A stretch of DNA of 64,000 nucleotides from Bog-473 sp963787485 (GCA_963787485.1 CAWBDF010000007.1:620001-684000), one strand, 5' to 3'; counted from the stretch's first letter, positions 36,452 to 45,744 are shown. Notes: generated from the sequence alone by a model not told the origin. A program made the numbers and translations.

Positions 36452-37851
36452 CCCACCGCCTCGGAGTGGGCCCGGCTCAGCACCCGCCCCACCAGCGCCG
36501 GCAGGTCGCCCGCCACCAGGCCCTCGACCGGACCGAGGGCGGCCGCCCGCCCGTGCACGTGGGCGGCGAGCGCGGCGGCTTCGAATGCCTCGACGCCGCG
36601 GGCGCAGAAGGCCCCGATCAGGCCCGACAGCACGTCACCGCTGCCCGCGGTGGCGAGGGTCGGTCCCCCGGCGGCGGCCAACAGCACGTCGGGGGCCTCG
36701 GCGCGCCCCGGCGCGGCGACCGCCGTGAGCGGCCCCTTCAACAGGACCACGGCGCCGATCGCCTCGGCCAGCGCGCGCGCCGCGGCCAGACGGTCGTCGC
36801 CCGGTGGTCGGCCCGCCAGGCGGGCGTACTCACCGTCATGGGGCGTCACGACGCTCGGGGCGCCGCGGGTGTCGAGCAAAGCGCGCGCCGCGCCGACCTC
36901 GCCCAGCGCGGTCAGGGCGTCGGCATCGATCACCACGGGCACCGGCGCGGTCGCCAGCACGGCGCGGATCTCCCCGGCCGTGGTGGCGTCAGTGCCGAGC
37001 CCCGGTCCGATCACCAAGGCGCGGCACCGCGTGGTGGCGGCGAGGAACGGCTCGGCCCAACCGTCTACCGGGAGGTGCATCCGCACCGCCTCGGTCGGCC
37101 ACGCGGCCACCGGGTCGCCCGGGGACCCCAGCCGGATCATTCCCGCCCCGCCGGCCATGGCACCGCGGGTGCACAGTACCGCCGCTCCCTCCATGCCGGC
37201 CGAGCCGGCGGCTACCCCGACGGCGTGGGTCCACTTGTTCACGTGACGGGGTCGCGCCGGAAGCAGCGCGGCGATGTCGGCGTCCTCGACCAGCAGCGCA
37301 TGGGGAACCGGGAAGCCGACGCCGATGTCGGCCACCTCGACGGCGCCACACAACCGGGCTCCGTCCCCCTGCAGCAGTCCAGGCTTGAGCGCGGCGAAGG
37401 TGACCGTGGCGTCGGCTCGCACCGCGTCGCCCGGAGTGGCACCCGAGTCGGCGTCCGTCCCTGAGGGGAGGTCGACGGCCAGGACCGGGGTGCCACCGGG
37501 CGCCCTCGGCGCGTCATAGGTGCCGCGGAACCCGGTGCCGTAGGCGGCGTCGACCACCAGGTCGCACGGCGGGAGGGCGACGCCCGCGGCGGCCGCGGGC
37601 CCGCCGGCGTCGAGCACCTGCACGCGGGCGCCCCGTCGGGCCAGGATCGCCGCGGCGACCTGGCCGTCGGCGCCGTTGCTCCCCTTGCCCGCCACGACGA
37701 CGACGCGCCGGCCATAGGCGCCGCCGAGCAGGTCGAGGGCGCGGAAGGCCACGGCGCTGCCAGCCCGACGCACCAACGTGGCGTGCGACACCGTGGCCAC
37801 AGCGGCGGCGTCTGCGGCCTGCATCTCGTCCCGGGTCAGGACGGGGCGCAC
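36448..37851 (-). CDS. nnrD: bifunctional NAD(P)H-hydrate epimerase / ADP-dependent dehydratase
   Basis: About 467 residues. The N-terminal YjeF_N epimerase (VVVVAGKGSNGADGQVAA, DLVVDAAYGTGFRG) is joined to a C-terminal ribokinase-like dehydratase (VIGPGLGTDATTA, PVVIDADALTAL, VTPHDGEYARL, VLLKGPLTAV, ATAGSGDVLSGLI). Together they repair NADHX/NADPHX. The start is GTG 37851, which overlaps the end of acpS by 16 bases. The symbol follows E. coli usage for the dehydratase half; nnr is also used. Confidence 0.94.
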   Translation of the reverse strand: MRPVLTRDEMQAADAAAVATVSHATLVRRAGSAVAFRALDLLGGAYGRRVVVVAGKGSNGADGQVAAAILARRGARVQVLDAGGPAAAAGVALPPCDLVVDAAYGTGFRGTYDAPRAPGGTPVLAVDLPSGTDADSGATPGDAVRADATVTFAALKPGLLQGDGARLCGAVEVADIGVGFPVPHALLVEDADIAALLPARPRHVNKWTHAVGVAAGSAGMEGAAVLCTRGAMAGGAGMIRLGSPGDPVAAWPTEAVRMHLPVDGWAEPFLAATTRCRALVIGPGLGTDATTAGEIRAVLATAPVPVVIDADALTALGEVGAARALLDTRGAPSVVTPHDGEYARLAGRPPGDDRLAAARALAEAIGAVVLLKGPLTAVAAPGRAEAPDVLLAAAGGPTLATAGSGDVLSGLIGAFCARGVEAFEAAALAAHVHGRAAALGPVEGLVAGDLPALVGRVLSRAHSEAVG

Positions 37852-38333
37852 GACGGGGAATGCTCGGCGACGACGAAGGCGATGGCCACGGCGTCGGTGT
37901 GGGTCAGCGACAGGTGGAAGCGGCCGGCGCCATGTGCCTCGGCCAGCTGCGCCGCCCCGCCGCGCAACCGGAGCAACGGGGCGGTGCGCGCCGCACCGCG
38001 GCGCCCCGCCTGGCGGTGCACCTCCACGTCGGTGAGGGCGAAGGCGCCGAGGCCGGTGCCCAGCGCCTTCATGACGGCCTCCTTGGCGGCGAAGCGGGCC
38101 GCGAGGCTCTGGACGGAGTCGGTCGAGCTGGCGGCGTCGGACTGCTCTGACGCCGTGAAACAGCGGGCGGCGAAGCGCGGTCGGCGGTCGAGGACCCGGC
38201 GGAACCGCGCCACGTCCACCGCGTCGACTCCGACGCCGACGATGCCCGTCGCGGCGGTCCCGGCGCCGCCAGTGCCCGTCGCGGCGTTCCCGGCGCCGCC
38301 AGTGCCCGTGGCCCGGCCGGAGTCCCCGTTCAT
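37836..38333 (-). CDS. acpS: holo-[acyl-carrier-protein] synthase
   Basis: About 165 residues. It transfers 4'-phosphopantetheine from CoA to ACP. Motifs: VGVGVDAVDVARF with the Mg-binding Asp, and FAAKEAVMKALGTGLG with the Glu and Lys. The C-terminal FHLSLTHTDAVAIAFVV is also typical. About 30 residues of Gly/Ala/Thr repeat precede the core, encoded by a duplicated 30-base unit. ATG 38331-38333 overlaps the glmS stop (ATGA). No start lies between the repeat and the core, so the extension is probably translated. Confidence 0.93.
   Translation of the reverse strand: MNGDSGRATGTGGAGNAATGTGGAGTAATGIVGVGVDAVDVARFRRVLDRRPRFAARCFTASEQSDAASSTDSVQSLAARFAAKEAVMKALGTGLGAFALTDVEVHRQAGRRGAARTAPLLRLRGGAAQLAEAHGAGRFHLSLTHTDAVAIAFVVAEHSPSCAPS
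38251..38310. repeat. duplicated 30-base unit in acpS 5' end
   Basis: 38251-38280 and 38281-38310 differ at two positions. They encode two copies of a ten-residue Gly/Ala/Thr segment ahead of the AcpS core. Confidence 0.85.
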
Positions 38334-40171
38334 TCGACGGTGACCGTCTTGGCCAAGTTGCGCGGTCGATCCGGATCGTGCCCGTGCAACCGGGCCAGCC
38401 GGTAGGCCAGCTGCTGCAACGGGACGACGCCGACCACCGGGGAGACCAGAGGGAGCGTCGGGGGTACCCACAGCACGTGATCGGCGGCCGCGGCGGACTC
38501 CTCGTCGCCGTCGTCGGCCACGAGCACCACCGTGGCACCGCGGCTGCGTACCTCGGCGATGTTGGAGAGCGTCTTCTCCCACAACGGGTTGCGCGAGGCG
38601 ATACCGACCACCACGGTCCCCGGTTCGATCAGCGCGATCGGCCCGTGCTTGAGCTCGCCGGCGGGGTAGCCCTCGGCGCGCAGATAGGCGATCTCCTTCA
38701 GCTTCAGCGCACCCTCCAGCGCGACGGGGTAGCCGACGTGCCGGCCGAGATAGAAGAAGTCGCGGGCATCGGTGAGCTTGGCGGCTACGTCGTCGACGTC
38801 ACGTGCGCGACCGAGCGTCTGGGCCACCAGGTCGGGCAGTGACTCCATGGCGTCGAGCACGGCCTCGATGTCGGAGGCCGGGCGGGTGCCAATGATCTGG
38901 GTCAGATAGAGGCCGAGCAACTCGAGCGCCACGATCTGGGCCAGGTGGCACTTCGTCGAGGCCACGCCGATCTCGGGCCCGGCCCGGGTGTAGAGGACAC
39001 CGTCGGCGGCCCGGGCCATGGAGGAGTCGACGACGTTGGTCACCACCAGCACCCGGGCGCCGAGCCGCGAGGCCTCGCGCAGGGCCTCGGAGGTGTCGAG
39101 GGTCTCGCCCGACTGGGACACCCCGACGCACAACGTGCGCTCGTTGAGGACCGGGTCGCGGTAGCGGAACTCGCTGGCGATGTCGACCTCGGCGGGGACC
39201 TTCACCCAGTGCTCAATGGCGTACTTGGCCACCAGCGCCGCGTGGTAGCTCGAACCGCAGGCGACGATGAACACCTTGTCGATGCCGCGGAGGTCCTCCG
39301 CGCTCAGGCGCATCTCGTCGAGGATCAGCTCACCGTGACCTCCCCGGCGGTCCAGCAGGGTGTCGGCCACGGCCTGGGGCTGCTCGTGCATCTCCTTGGA
39401 CATGTAGTCCTCGTAGCCCCCCTTCTGCGCCGCCTCGAGGTTCCACGCGATGGTCAGCTGCTCGGGTACGACCGGCGTGCCGTCGAGGGTCGTCACCGCA
39501 ATGGCGCCCGGGGTGAGGACCGCCAGCTCGTCGTCCGCCAACGCGAAGACCTGACGCGTCTGTCCGATCAGCGCCGGGATGTCCGAGGCCAAGAGCGCCG
39601 CGCCGTCGTGAAGCCCCAGCACGAGCGGCGTCTTGCGTCGAGCGGCCACGATGGTGTCGGGGTCGTCGGCCGAGATGAGCGCCACCGAGAACGCGCCGCG
39701 CACCCGGCGGAGCACGGATCGGGTGGCGTCGACCAGGGACGCCCCTTCGCTCAGGCCCTGCTCGACCAGGTGCACCATCACCTCGGTGTCGGTATTGGAG
39801 GTCAGCGTGTGGCCGCCGGCCTCGAGCTCGGCCCGGAGCTCGGCATGGTTCTCAATGATGCCGTTGTGCACGATGGCCAGGCGGCCCGTGCAGTCGACGT
39901 GCGGATGGGCGTTCTCGGGGGTGGGCCCCCCGTGGGTGGCCCAGCGGGTGTGCCCGAGCGCCGCGGCGTGAGCGGTGGGCGCGTCCCCCGCCAGTACGGC
40001 CAGCGCGGCCACCCCGTGCGTCCCATCAGCGGCCCGGGCCCGCCAGATGGTCCCATCGGCGACCACGGCGATGCCCGCTGAGTCGTATCCCCGGTATTCC
40101 AACTGATGGAGCGCGCCGAGGAGGAGCGGGACGGCGTCGGCTTCTCCGGTCACGCCGATGATGCCGCACAT
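38330..40171 (-). CDS. glmS: glutamine-fructose-6-phosphate aminotransferase
   Basis: 613 residues. It makes glucosamine-6-phosphate from fructose-6-phosphate and glutamine, the first step to UDP-GlcNAc. The Ntn glutaminase starts MCGIIGVTG with Cys as residue 2. LEYRGYDSAGIAVV and GHTRWATHG are typical. Two SIS domains follow (VACGSSYHAALV, GVSQSGETLDT, KHGPIALI) and the conserved C-terminus NLAKTVTVE. The ORF upstream of 40171 was rejected because Cys2 is required. No glmS ribozyme was recognised in the 64-base spacer before it. Confidence 0.97.
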   Translation of the reverse strand: MCGIIGVTGEADAVPLLLGALHQLEYRGYDSAGIAVVADGTIWRARAADGTHGVAALAVLAGDAPTAHAAALGHTRWATHGGPTPENAHPHVDCTGRLAIVHNGIIENHAELRAELEAGGHTLTSNTDTEVMVHLVEQGLSEGASLVDATRSVLRRVRGAFSVALISADDPDTIVAARRKTPLVLGLHDGAALLASDIPALIGQTRQVFALADDELAVLTPGAIAVTTLDGTPVVPEQLTIAWNLEAAQKGGYEDYMSKEMHEQPQAVADTLLDRRGGHGELILDEMRLSAEDLRGIDKVFIVACGSSYHAALVAKYAIEHWVKVPAEVDIASEFRYRDPVLNERTLCVGVSQSGETLDTSEALREASRLGARVLVVTNVVDSSMARAADGVLYTRAGPEIGVASTKCHLAQIVALELLGLYLTQIIGTRPASDIEAVLDAMESLPDLVAQTLGRARDVDDVAAKLTDARDFFYLGRHVGYPVALEGALKLKEIAYLRAEGYPAGELKHGPIALIEPGTVVVGIASRNPLWEKTLSNIAEVRSRGATVVLVADDGDEESAAAADHVLWVPPTLPLVSPVVGVVPLQQLAYRLARLHGHDPDRPRNLAKTVTVE

Positions 40172-40235
40172 GGGGACCAAGGCTAGTTGGGTCCCCGGGG
40201 AGACCTGCGGCGTGATGTCGCGGCGCGGCCGGCGC

Positions 40236-41597
40236 CTACTGGGATGAGACCTGCCCGAGCGCGGCCTCGACGACCCCGGCCAGCTGGGACGCCACGGCAT
40301 CGGCCCTGGCCTCGTCGCGGGCCTCGACCATGACGCGCACCATCGGCTCGGTACCGCTCGGCCGCAGGAGCACCCGGCCCTCGTGTCCGAGCTCCGCCTC
40401 GGCCTTCTCCACCGCTTCCCACACGGGGGGGCACTCGGCCAGCCGCTCGGGCCGGGGGACGGGCACGTTGACGAGGCGCTGGGGGACCCGCTCCACCAGC
40501 CCGGTGGCCAGGTCGGCCAACGAACGACCGGAGCGCAGCATCAGATCGGCCAGGGCGATGCCCGTGAGGACGCCGTCGCCGGTCGTGGAGAGCGCCCGGA
40601 AGATGATGTGGCCCGACTGTTCACCACCGAGGGTCAGCCCGTCGCTGTCGAGGGCGGCCAGCACGTGGCGGTCTCCCACCGCGGTCTCGCGCACGGCGAT
40701 CCCGTGGTGCTCCATGGCCAGGCGGAAACCGAGGTTCGTCATGACGGTCACCGCGACGGTGTCCCCGGCCAGGCGTCCCCGATCGGCGAGGTCGAGGGCG
40801 AAGAGTGCCAGCAGCACGTCCCCGTCCACGACGGCGCCCGTGCGGTCGACGGCGATGACCCGGTCGGCGTCGCCGTCGAACGCCAAGCCGAGGTCGGCCT
40901 GATGCTCGACGACGGCTCGGCCCAGCTCCGTGGGATCGGTCGAGCCGCAGCGCTCGTTGATGTTCGCCCCGTCGGGTGCGGCGTGGAGCGTGGTGACGCG
41001 TGCGCCGAGCTCGGAGAGCACGCGCGGCGCCACCTCGCTGGCCGCGCCGTGGGCGCAGTCGATCACCAGGTGCAGCCCATCGAGGCGACGCCCGTCCGTC
41101 GTGGACGCCAAGTGCGCGGCGTAGACCTGGGCGGCGGCGGGATCCGAGGTGATCACCCCGACACCGTGTCCGGTGGGCCGACGGGGCGGCCCGTCCGGAT
41201 CGGCCAACACCGATTCGAGCTGGCGCTCGATCTCGGCCTCCACCTCCGTGGCAAGTTTGGTGCCCTCCCGGCTGAAGAGCTTGATGCCGTTGTCGCCGAA
41301 GGGGTTGTGCGAGGCCGAGATCACCGCACCCGGTGCCTGGCGGTGCACCGCCACCGCGGCCACTCCCGGCGTCGGCAGCACCCCGAGGTCGACCACGTCG
41401 GCGCCCTCGGCGGCCACCCCGGCCGAGAAGGCGGCCTGGAGCAACGACCCGGAGCGGCGCGTGTCGCGACCGACGACGAACGTGGGAGCGGGCAGGACCC
41501 GGGCCGCCGCACGACCGAGGGCCAGGGCCAGTTCGACGGTCAGCTCCTCGTTGGCGACCCCCCGCACCCCGTCGGTGCCGAAACGGGTCGGCGTCAT
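40236..41597 (-). CDS. glmM: phosphoglucosamine mutase
   Basis: 453 residues. It converts glucosamine-6-phosphate to glucosamine-1-phosphate. The phosphoserine loop is VISASHNPFGDNGIK (active Ser96). The metal site is DGDADRVIAVD, the sugar loop is GGEQSGHI, and the phosphate loop is RPSGTEPMVRV. It starts MTPTRFGTDGVRG. It lies 64 bases before glmS and 22 bases after rpsI, linking wall-precursor supply to the ribosomal run. Confidence 0.97.
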   Translation of the reverse strand: MTPTRFGTDGVRGVANEELTVELALALGRAAARVLPAPTFVVGRDTRRSGSLLQAAFSAGVAAEGADVVDLGVLPTPGVAAVAVHRQAPGAVISASHNPFGDNGIKLFSREGTKLATEVEAEIERQLESVLADPDGPPRRPTGHGVGVITSDPAAAQVYAAHLASTTDGRRLDGLHLVIDCAHGAASEVAPRVLSELGARVTTLHAAPDGANINERCGSTDPTELGRAVVEHQADLGLAFDGDADRVIAVDRTGAVVDGDVLLALFALDLADRGRLAGDTVAVTVMTNLGFRLAMEHHGIAVRETAVGDRHVLAALDSDGLTLGGEQSGHIIFRALSTTGDGVLTGIALADLMLRSGRSLADLATGLVERVPQRLVNVPVPRPERLAECPPVWEAVEKAEAELGHEGRVLLRPSGTEPMVRVMVEARDEARADAVASQLAGVVEAALGQVSSQ

Positions 41598-41619
41598 CGC
41601 AGTCGTGTCTACCGCTCGA

Positions 41620-42012
41620 CTACCGCTTGGAGTACTGCGGCGCCTTGCGGGCCTTCTTCAGGCCGTACTTCTTCGATTCCTTCTCCCGGGCGTCGCGGGT
41701 GAGGAGGCCGGAGCGCTTGAGGGGAGGACGCAACTCGGGGTCGACCTCGCACAGGCTCCGGGCGATGCCCAGGCGCATGGCGCCGGCCTGGCCGGAGATC
41801 CCGCCGCCGTCGATCGTCGCATCGATGTCGTAGGCCTCGACCGTGTTGGTGACCCGCAGCGGCTCGGTGATCAGCATGCGATGGGTGGCCGAGGTGAAGT
41901 ACTTCTCGAAGGGGGCTTTGTTGATGGTGATGGCGCCCTGGCCGGGGCGGAAGCGCACGCGGGCGACGGCCTGCTTGCGGCGTCCGGTGGTCTGGCTCAG
42001 TGGTACGGGCAT
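41620..42012 (-). CDS. rpsI: ribosomal protein S9
   Basis: 130 residues. It sits in the small-subunit head, with its C-terminal tail touching P-site tRNA. TTGRRKQAVARVRFRPGQG at the N-terminus and the ending KKYGLKKARKAPQYSKR are canonical. It forms a pair with rplM 44 bases upstream, as in nearly all bacteria. Confidence 0.98.
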   Translation of the reverse strand: MPVPLSQTTGRRKQAVARVRFRPGQGAITINKAPFEKYFTSATHRMLITEPLRVTNTVEAYDIDATIDGGGISGQAGAMRLGIARSLCEVDPELRPPLKRSGLLTRDAREKESKKYGLKKARKAPQYSKR

Positions 42013-42056
42013 GGGGTGGTGGTGTCCCTTTCGGTGGATGGGCCTGGTGCGCCGGT

Positions 42057-42524
42057 TCAGCCGGCGCGGCGGGCCCCGGGCAGCTCGAGCGGCTGGGGCA
42101 TCTGGGCGGCGTGCGGGTGGTCGGGGCCGGCGTAGACCTGGAGCTTGCCCAGCATCTGGCGGCCGAGGGTGTTCTTGGGCAGCATGCCCCGCACCGAGCG
42201 CCGGAACAGCTCGGCCGGTCGCTCGGCGAGCAGCTCGGCGTAGGACGTGGCACGCAGGCCACCGGGATACCCGCTGTGGCGGTACGCCATTTTGGCGCCC
42301 GCCTTGCCCGCGGTGAGCACGAGCTTCTCGGCGTTGACCACGATGACGTGGTCTCCCGTGTCGACATGGGGCGCGAAGTAGGGCCGGTGCTTGCCCCGCA
42401 GGATGGCGGCCACCGACGAGGCGAGGCGGCCCAGGACGAGACCGTCGGCGTCGACGACGTACCAGGACCGCTGGATCTCGGTGACCTTGGGTGAAAATGT
42501 GCGCACAAGACCGATCTTTCGCAT
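42057..42524 (-). CDS. rplM: ribosomal protein L13
   Basis: 155 residues. Early assembly protein of the large subunit. WYVVDADGLVLGRLAS, GDHVIVVNAEKL, AYRHSGYPGG and GMLPKNTLGRQML are diagnostic. The ATG at 42522-42524 was kept; GTG 42504-42506 would give the shorter VRTFSPK start of other L13 proteins. Neither has a strong ribosome site. It begins a unit after a 211-base gap with a plausible promoter. Confidence 0.97.
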   Translation of the reverse strand: MRKIGLVRTFSPKVTEIQRSWYVVDADGLVLGRLASSVAAILRGKHRPYFAPHVDTGDHVIVVNAEKLVLTAGKAGAKMAYRHSGYPGGLRATSYAELLAERPAELFRRSVRGMLPKNTLGRQMLGKLQVYAGPDHPHAAQMPQPLELPGARRAG

Positions 42525-42608
42525 CCGTGTGGTGAGCGAGCCGTCACTCCGACCAGCTGCCCCCGGGAGCGGGCTCAGTGCCCCCGGGGTCCCGAGAGCC
42601 GACCTACC

Positions 42609-42637
42609 AGGATAGGCCCTCGGACTTGGGGCGGCAA
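42609..42637 (-). promoter_or_regulatory. candidate promoter of rplM-rpsI
   Basis: On the minus strand TTGCCG (42632-42637), 17 bases, TATCCT (42609-42614). It lies in the only sizeable gap between truA and rplM and would give a leader of about 75-80 bases. Confidence 0.45.
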
Positions 42638-42701
42638 GCCGCCGGGTCTCCCAGGGCGACAGGACCTCTCGCGACGAGGTGTGTCGGTTGTTTTTGAACC
42701 T

Positions 42702-42719
42702 CTCAACAGCCCTGTTGAG
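42702..42719. repeat. perfect inverted repeat between truA and rplM
   Basis: CTCAACAG-CC-CTGTTGAG, 8-base arms with a 2-base centre. A T5 run lies on the plus-strand left side (A-rich on the minus strand), so it is not a classical terminator for truA. It could be an operator or leader hairpin. Confidence 0.45.
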
Positions 42720-42735
42720 GCTAAACCGTCCCTGT

Positions 42736-43689
42736 TCAGATTTTGGAAAATGGCATGCCCACCCCGACGCCTGGTGGGGAAGAGCCCGGTGGCGAGACGC
42801 CCGCTGAGGAGACGTCCGGCGGATAGTCGACCGAGACCAGGCACAACCCCTGCGCCGGCGCCGGCTCGGGCATGGTCTCGCGGGAGGCCGTCCGGAGCCG
42901 TTCCAAGAGCCCGGCCGCGTGCTGGCGTCCCCGACCCACCTCGACCAGGGCCGCCACCAGCGAGCGGACCATCTGGTGGCAGAACGAGCTGGCGGTGATC
43001 TCGAAGCGCAGCAGGCGTCCCTCCCCCGCCCCGGCCGTGGCCGGAGAGCCCGCCGTCACCGGGCCCGGCGCACCGGGGCGGCCAAACGCAGCGTCGGTCG
43101 CCTCGAAGCCCTCGTCAACCCGCCAGCGGGCGGCGTTGACTCGCCGGATGATGGGCTCGGCCGGGTCGGACCCCGGTGACCGGCGGCAGAAGGAGCGAAA
43201 ATCGTGGCTGCCGAGGAGCACGTCAGCGGCCGTGCGCATGGAGCCGAGGTCGAGGGGGTCGCTCACGTACCAGGCCAGGGGGGCCAGCAGTGGGTCGGGG
43301 ACGGGGGCGTTCCAGATCAGGTAGCGATAGCTGCGGGCGGTGGCCGAGCGGCGGGCGTCGAAGTCGGCGCCGACCTGCTGGGCCCGCCGGACCACCACCG
43401 ACGGAGCCAGCTGGCGGTTGAGCGCCCGGGCCAGGCCGGGCCCGTCGTGGGGAATCGGGGGCAGGTCCACGTGGACGACCTGGCCACGCGCGTGCACGCC
43501 GGCGTCGGTGCGACCGGCGCACGTCAAGGAGGGCGGTTGGCTCAGGCGGGCGGTGCGCTCGAGGGCCTGGCGCAACGCACCCGCCACGGTGGGCACCTCG
43601 GGCTGGACGGCGAAGCCGCGGAAGGCGGCCCCGTCGTAGGAGATCAACAGCCTCCAGCGCTGCGGGGCAGCGCCGGTGGGTTGCCCCAC
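42736..43689 (-). CDS. truA: tRNA pseudouridine(38-40) synthase TruA
   Basis: 317 residues. The catalytic aspartate is D62 in CAGRTDAGVHARGQVVHV. RSYRYLIWN and FCHQMVRSLVAALVEVG are typical. About 25 extra residues at the C-terminus are Pro/Ser/Gly-rich (SPPGSSPPGVGVG), and there is an insertion near AFGRPGAPGPVTAGSPATAG. GTG start at 43687-43689. It follows rplQ by 31 bases, the usual actinobacterial arrangement. Confidence 0.96.
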   Translation of the reverse strand: MGQPTGAAPQRWRLLISYDGAAFRGFAVQPEVPTVAGALRQALERTARLSQPPSLTCAGRTDAGVHARGQVVHVDLPPIPHDGPGLARALNRQLAPSVVVRRAQQVGADFDARRSATARSYRYLIWNAPVPDPLLAPLAWYVSDPLDLGSMRTAADVLLGSHDFRSFCRRSPGSDPAEPIIRRVNAARWRVDEGFEATDAAFGRPGAPGPVTAGSPATAGAGEGRLLRFEITASSFCHQMVRSLVAALVEVGRGRQHAAGLLERLRTASRETMPEPAPAQGLCLVSVDYPPDVSSAGVSPPGSSPPGVGVGMPFSKI

Positions 43690-43720
43690 GAGCTCTCGCT
43701 CGCCCGGGACGTCGACCGCC

Positions 43721-44074
43721 TTAGACGAACTCGATCCGCGCCATCGGCGCGTTGTCGCCGGGACGTGGGCCCAACTTCAAGATGCGGGTGTATCCGCCGG
43801 GACGATCGACGTATCGAGGTCCGATCTCGGCGAAGAGCTTGTGCGCCATGTCCTTGTCGCGGATCAGCGCCACCACGTGGCGGTGGTTGGCCACACCGCC
43901 CTTGCAGGCCGCCGTCACGCACTTCTCGGCCACCGGGCGCAGTGCCTTGGCCTTGGCCTCGGTCGTCACGATGGACTCGGCCGCGATGAGCGACGCCACC
44001 AGGTTGCCCATCATCGCCTTCTGGTGCGCGGAGGACCCACCGAACCGGCGGCCGCGTTTGGGGGTTGCCTGCAT
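43721..44074 (-). CDS. rplQ: ribosomal protein L17
   Basis: 117 residues. Near the peptide exit tunnel. Starts with a short basic lead, then FGGSSAHQKAMMGNLVASLI and VTTEAKAKALRPVAEKCVT. Ends ILKLGPRPGDNAPMARIEFV. It lies seven bases after rpoA. Confidence 0.98.
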   Translation of the reverse strand: MQATPKRGRRFGGSSAHQKAMMGNLVASLIAAESIVTTEAKAKALRPVAEKCVTAACKGGVANHRHVVALIRDKDMAHKLFAEIGPRYVDRPGGYTRILKLGPRPGDNAPMARIEFV

Positions 44075-44081
44075 GGTTCCC

Positions 44082-45020
44082 TCAGTCCCGGGTGCGCAGC
44101 GACAGACCGCGCTCGTCCAGGCGCTGGACGACCTCGTCGGCCGACTTCTGGCCGAAGTTGGTGATGGCCAGGAGGTCCTCCATGGTCCGCTCGACCAGCT
44201 CGCCGATGGTGTTGATCTGGGCGCGCTTCAAGCAGTTGCGCGGCCGCTCGGAGAGGTCGAGCTCCTCGATGCGCAGGTCGAGGTCAGGCGATCCGCTCGC
44301 CGTGGTGCCGGTGTCGCCGAGCTCCAGACCCTGGGGGGCCTCCTCCAGGTCGGCCACCAGCGACACCAGGTTGCGCAGGGTGTCGCCCGCCGACGCCAGC
44401 GCCTCGCGGGGCGAGATGGTGCCATCGGTCTCAATGTCGAGCACCAGCCGGTCGTAGTTGGTCGACTGCTCCACCCGCACCGGTTCGATGTCGAAGGTGA
44501 CCCGGTGGACGGGAGAGAAGATGGAGTCGATTGGGATGACGCCAATGGTCGAAGACCGCTTGTTCTTGTCGGCCGAGGCGTACCCACGCCCTCGTTCCAC
44601 GGTCACGTCGACGGCCAGGCGGCCCTTGGCGTTGATGGAGGCGATGTGCAGGTCCGGGTTGAGGATCTCGACGTCGGACGTCACCTGGAGGTCGGCCGCC
44701 GTGGCGTCGGCCGGGCCGCGCACGTCGAGGCGCAGGGTCACCGCCTCGTCGGAGTGCACCCGCACCAGCAGGTCCTTGAGGTTCAAAATGATGTCGGTCA
44801 CGTCCTCCTTGACGCCCGGGAGGGTGGTGAACTCGTGCAGCGCCTCGTCGAAGCGGAGCTGGGTCACGGCGCCGCCGGGGATGGACGAGAGCAGGGTGCG
44901 GCGGAGCGAATTGCCGAGGGTGGTGCCGAAGCCGGGCTCGAGCGGGCCGATGGCGAAGCGCTGGCGGTTGTTCTGCTCCTCGTCGACGACTTCGACGGTC
45001 GGCCGTTGGATGATCAACAT
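44082..45020 (-). CDS. rpoA: RNA polymerase alpha subunit
   Basis: 312 residues. N-terminal dimerisation domain (FAIGPLEPGFGTTLGNSLRR, LLSSIPGGAVTQLRFD), a Ser/Gly linker, then the C-terminal DNA- and activator-binding domain (LDLSERPRNCLKRAQINTIG ... ELVERTMEDL). It nucleates polymerase assembly. Its place after rpsD and before rplQ is the conserved alpha operon order. Confidence 0.99.
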   Translation of the reverse strand: MLIIQRPTVEVVDEEQNNRQRFAIGPLEPGFGTTLGNSLRRTLLSSIPGGAVTQLRFDEALHEFTTLPGVKEDVTDIILNLKDLLVRVHSDEAVTLRLDVRGPADATAADLQVTSDVEILNPDLHIASINAKGRLAVDVTVERGRGYASADKNKRSSTIGVIPIDSIFSPVHRVTFDIEPVRVEQSTNYDRLVLDIETDGTISPREALASAGDTLRNLVSLVADLEEAPQGLELGDTGTTASGSPDLDLRIEELDLSERPRNCLKRAQINTIGELVERTMEDLLAITNFGQKSADEVVQRLDERGLSLRTRD

Positions 45021-45096
45021 GATGGGTACTCCTGTGGTGACGGGAAGTGGCTCGACGGGTTCGGGACTCGGTGTTCGGGACTCGGGCGGGACTCGG

Positions 45097-45744
45097 CTAC
45101 TTCGAGTAGAGCTCGACGATGAGCTGCTCTTGGATCGGCTCGTCGATGTGCTCGCGCAGCGGCGGGTTGAGGACGCTCACGGAGAAGCCGGAGTCACCCG
45201 TCTCGAGCCAGGCCGGGGTCTGGCGCTCGAGGGTGTCCATGTTGCGGCGCACCAGAAAGTTGGCCCGGGTGGACTCGCGCAGGACGACCACGTCGCCCTT
45301 GCGCACCCGGTAGCTCGGGATCGTGACCCGTTTGCCGTTGACGGTGACGTGGCCGTGGCGGACGAACTGGCGGGCCTGGCGCCGGCTCGCCCCCCAGCCC
45401 GCTCGGAAGACGACGTTGTCCAGCCGGAGCTCGAGGTTGCGCAGCAGGGTCTCACCGGTGATGCCCCCCTGGCGGGTGGCCTCCTCGTACATGTTGCGAA
45501 ACTGTTTCTCGAGGATCCCGTAGATCCGGCGCGCCTTTTGCTTCTCGCGCAGCTGGGTCAGGTACTCGGACCCCTGGCGCATGCGGTCACGCCCGTGCTC
45601 GCCGGGGGGGTAGGCGCGGCTGTGCCGGTCGGTCACCGCTTCGGAGACCGGGCATTTGAGCGAGTAGCAACGCTCGCCCTTCAAGAACAGCTTGGTCCGC
45701 TCACGCCGGCAGAGGCGGCAGACGGGACCGGTGTATCGAGCCAT
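45097..45744 (-). CDS. rpsD: ribosomal protein S4 (zinc-binding C+ type)
   Basis: 215 residues. Primary 16S rRNA binder and repressor of the alpha operon in other bacteria. The N-terminal zinc ligands are CRLCRRERTKLF and CYSLKC. S4 RNA-binding domain: LELRLDNVVFRAGWG and ARQFVRHGHVTVNGKRVTIP. It ends EQLIVELYSK. Confidence 0.98.
   Translation of the reverse strand: MARYTGPVCRLCRRERTKLFLKGERCYSLKCPVSEAVTDRHSRAYPPGEHGRDRMRQGSEYLTQLREKQKARRIYGILEKQFRNMYEEATRQGGITGETLLRNLELRLDNVVFRAGWGASRRQARQFVRHGHVTVNGKRVTIPSYRVRKGDVVVLRESTRANFLVRRNMDTLERQTPAWLETGDSGFSVSVLNPPLREHIDEPIQEQLIVELYSK

Noticed and set aside
40172..40235. glmS ribozyme upstream of glmS
   Set aside because: Only 64 bases between glmM and glmS, no recognisable ribozyme core.
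42702..42719. Rho-independent terminator of truA
   Set aside because: The T-run lies on the wrong side for minus-strand transcription; kept only as an inverted repeat.
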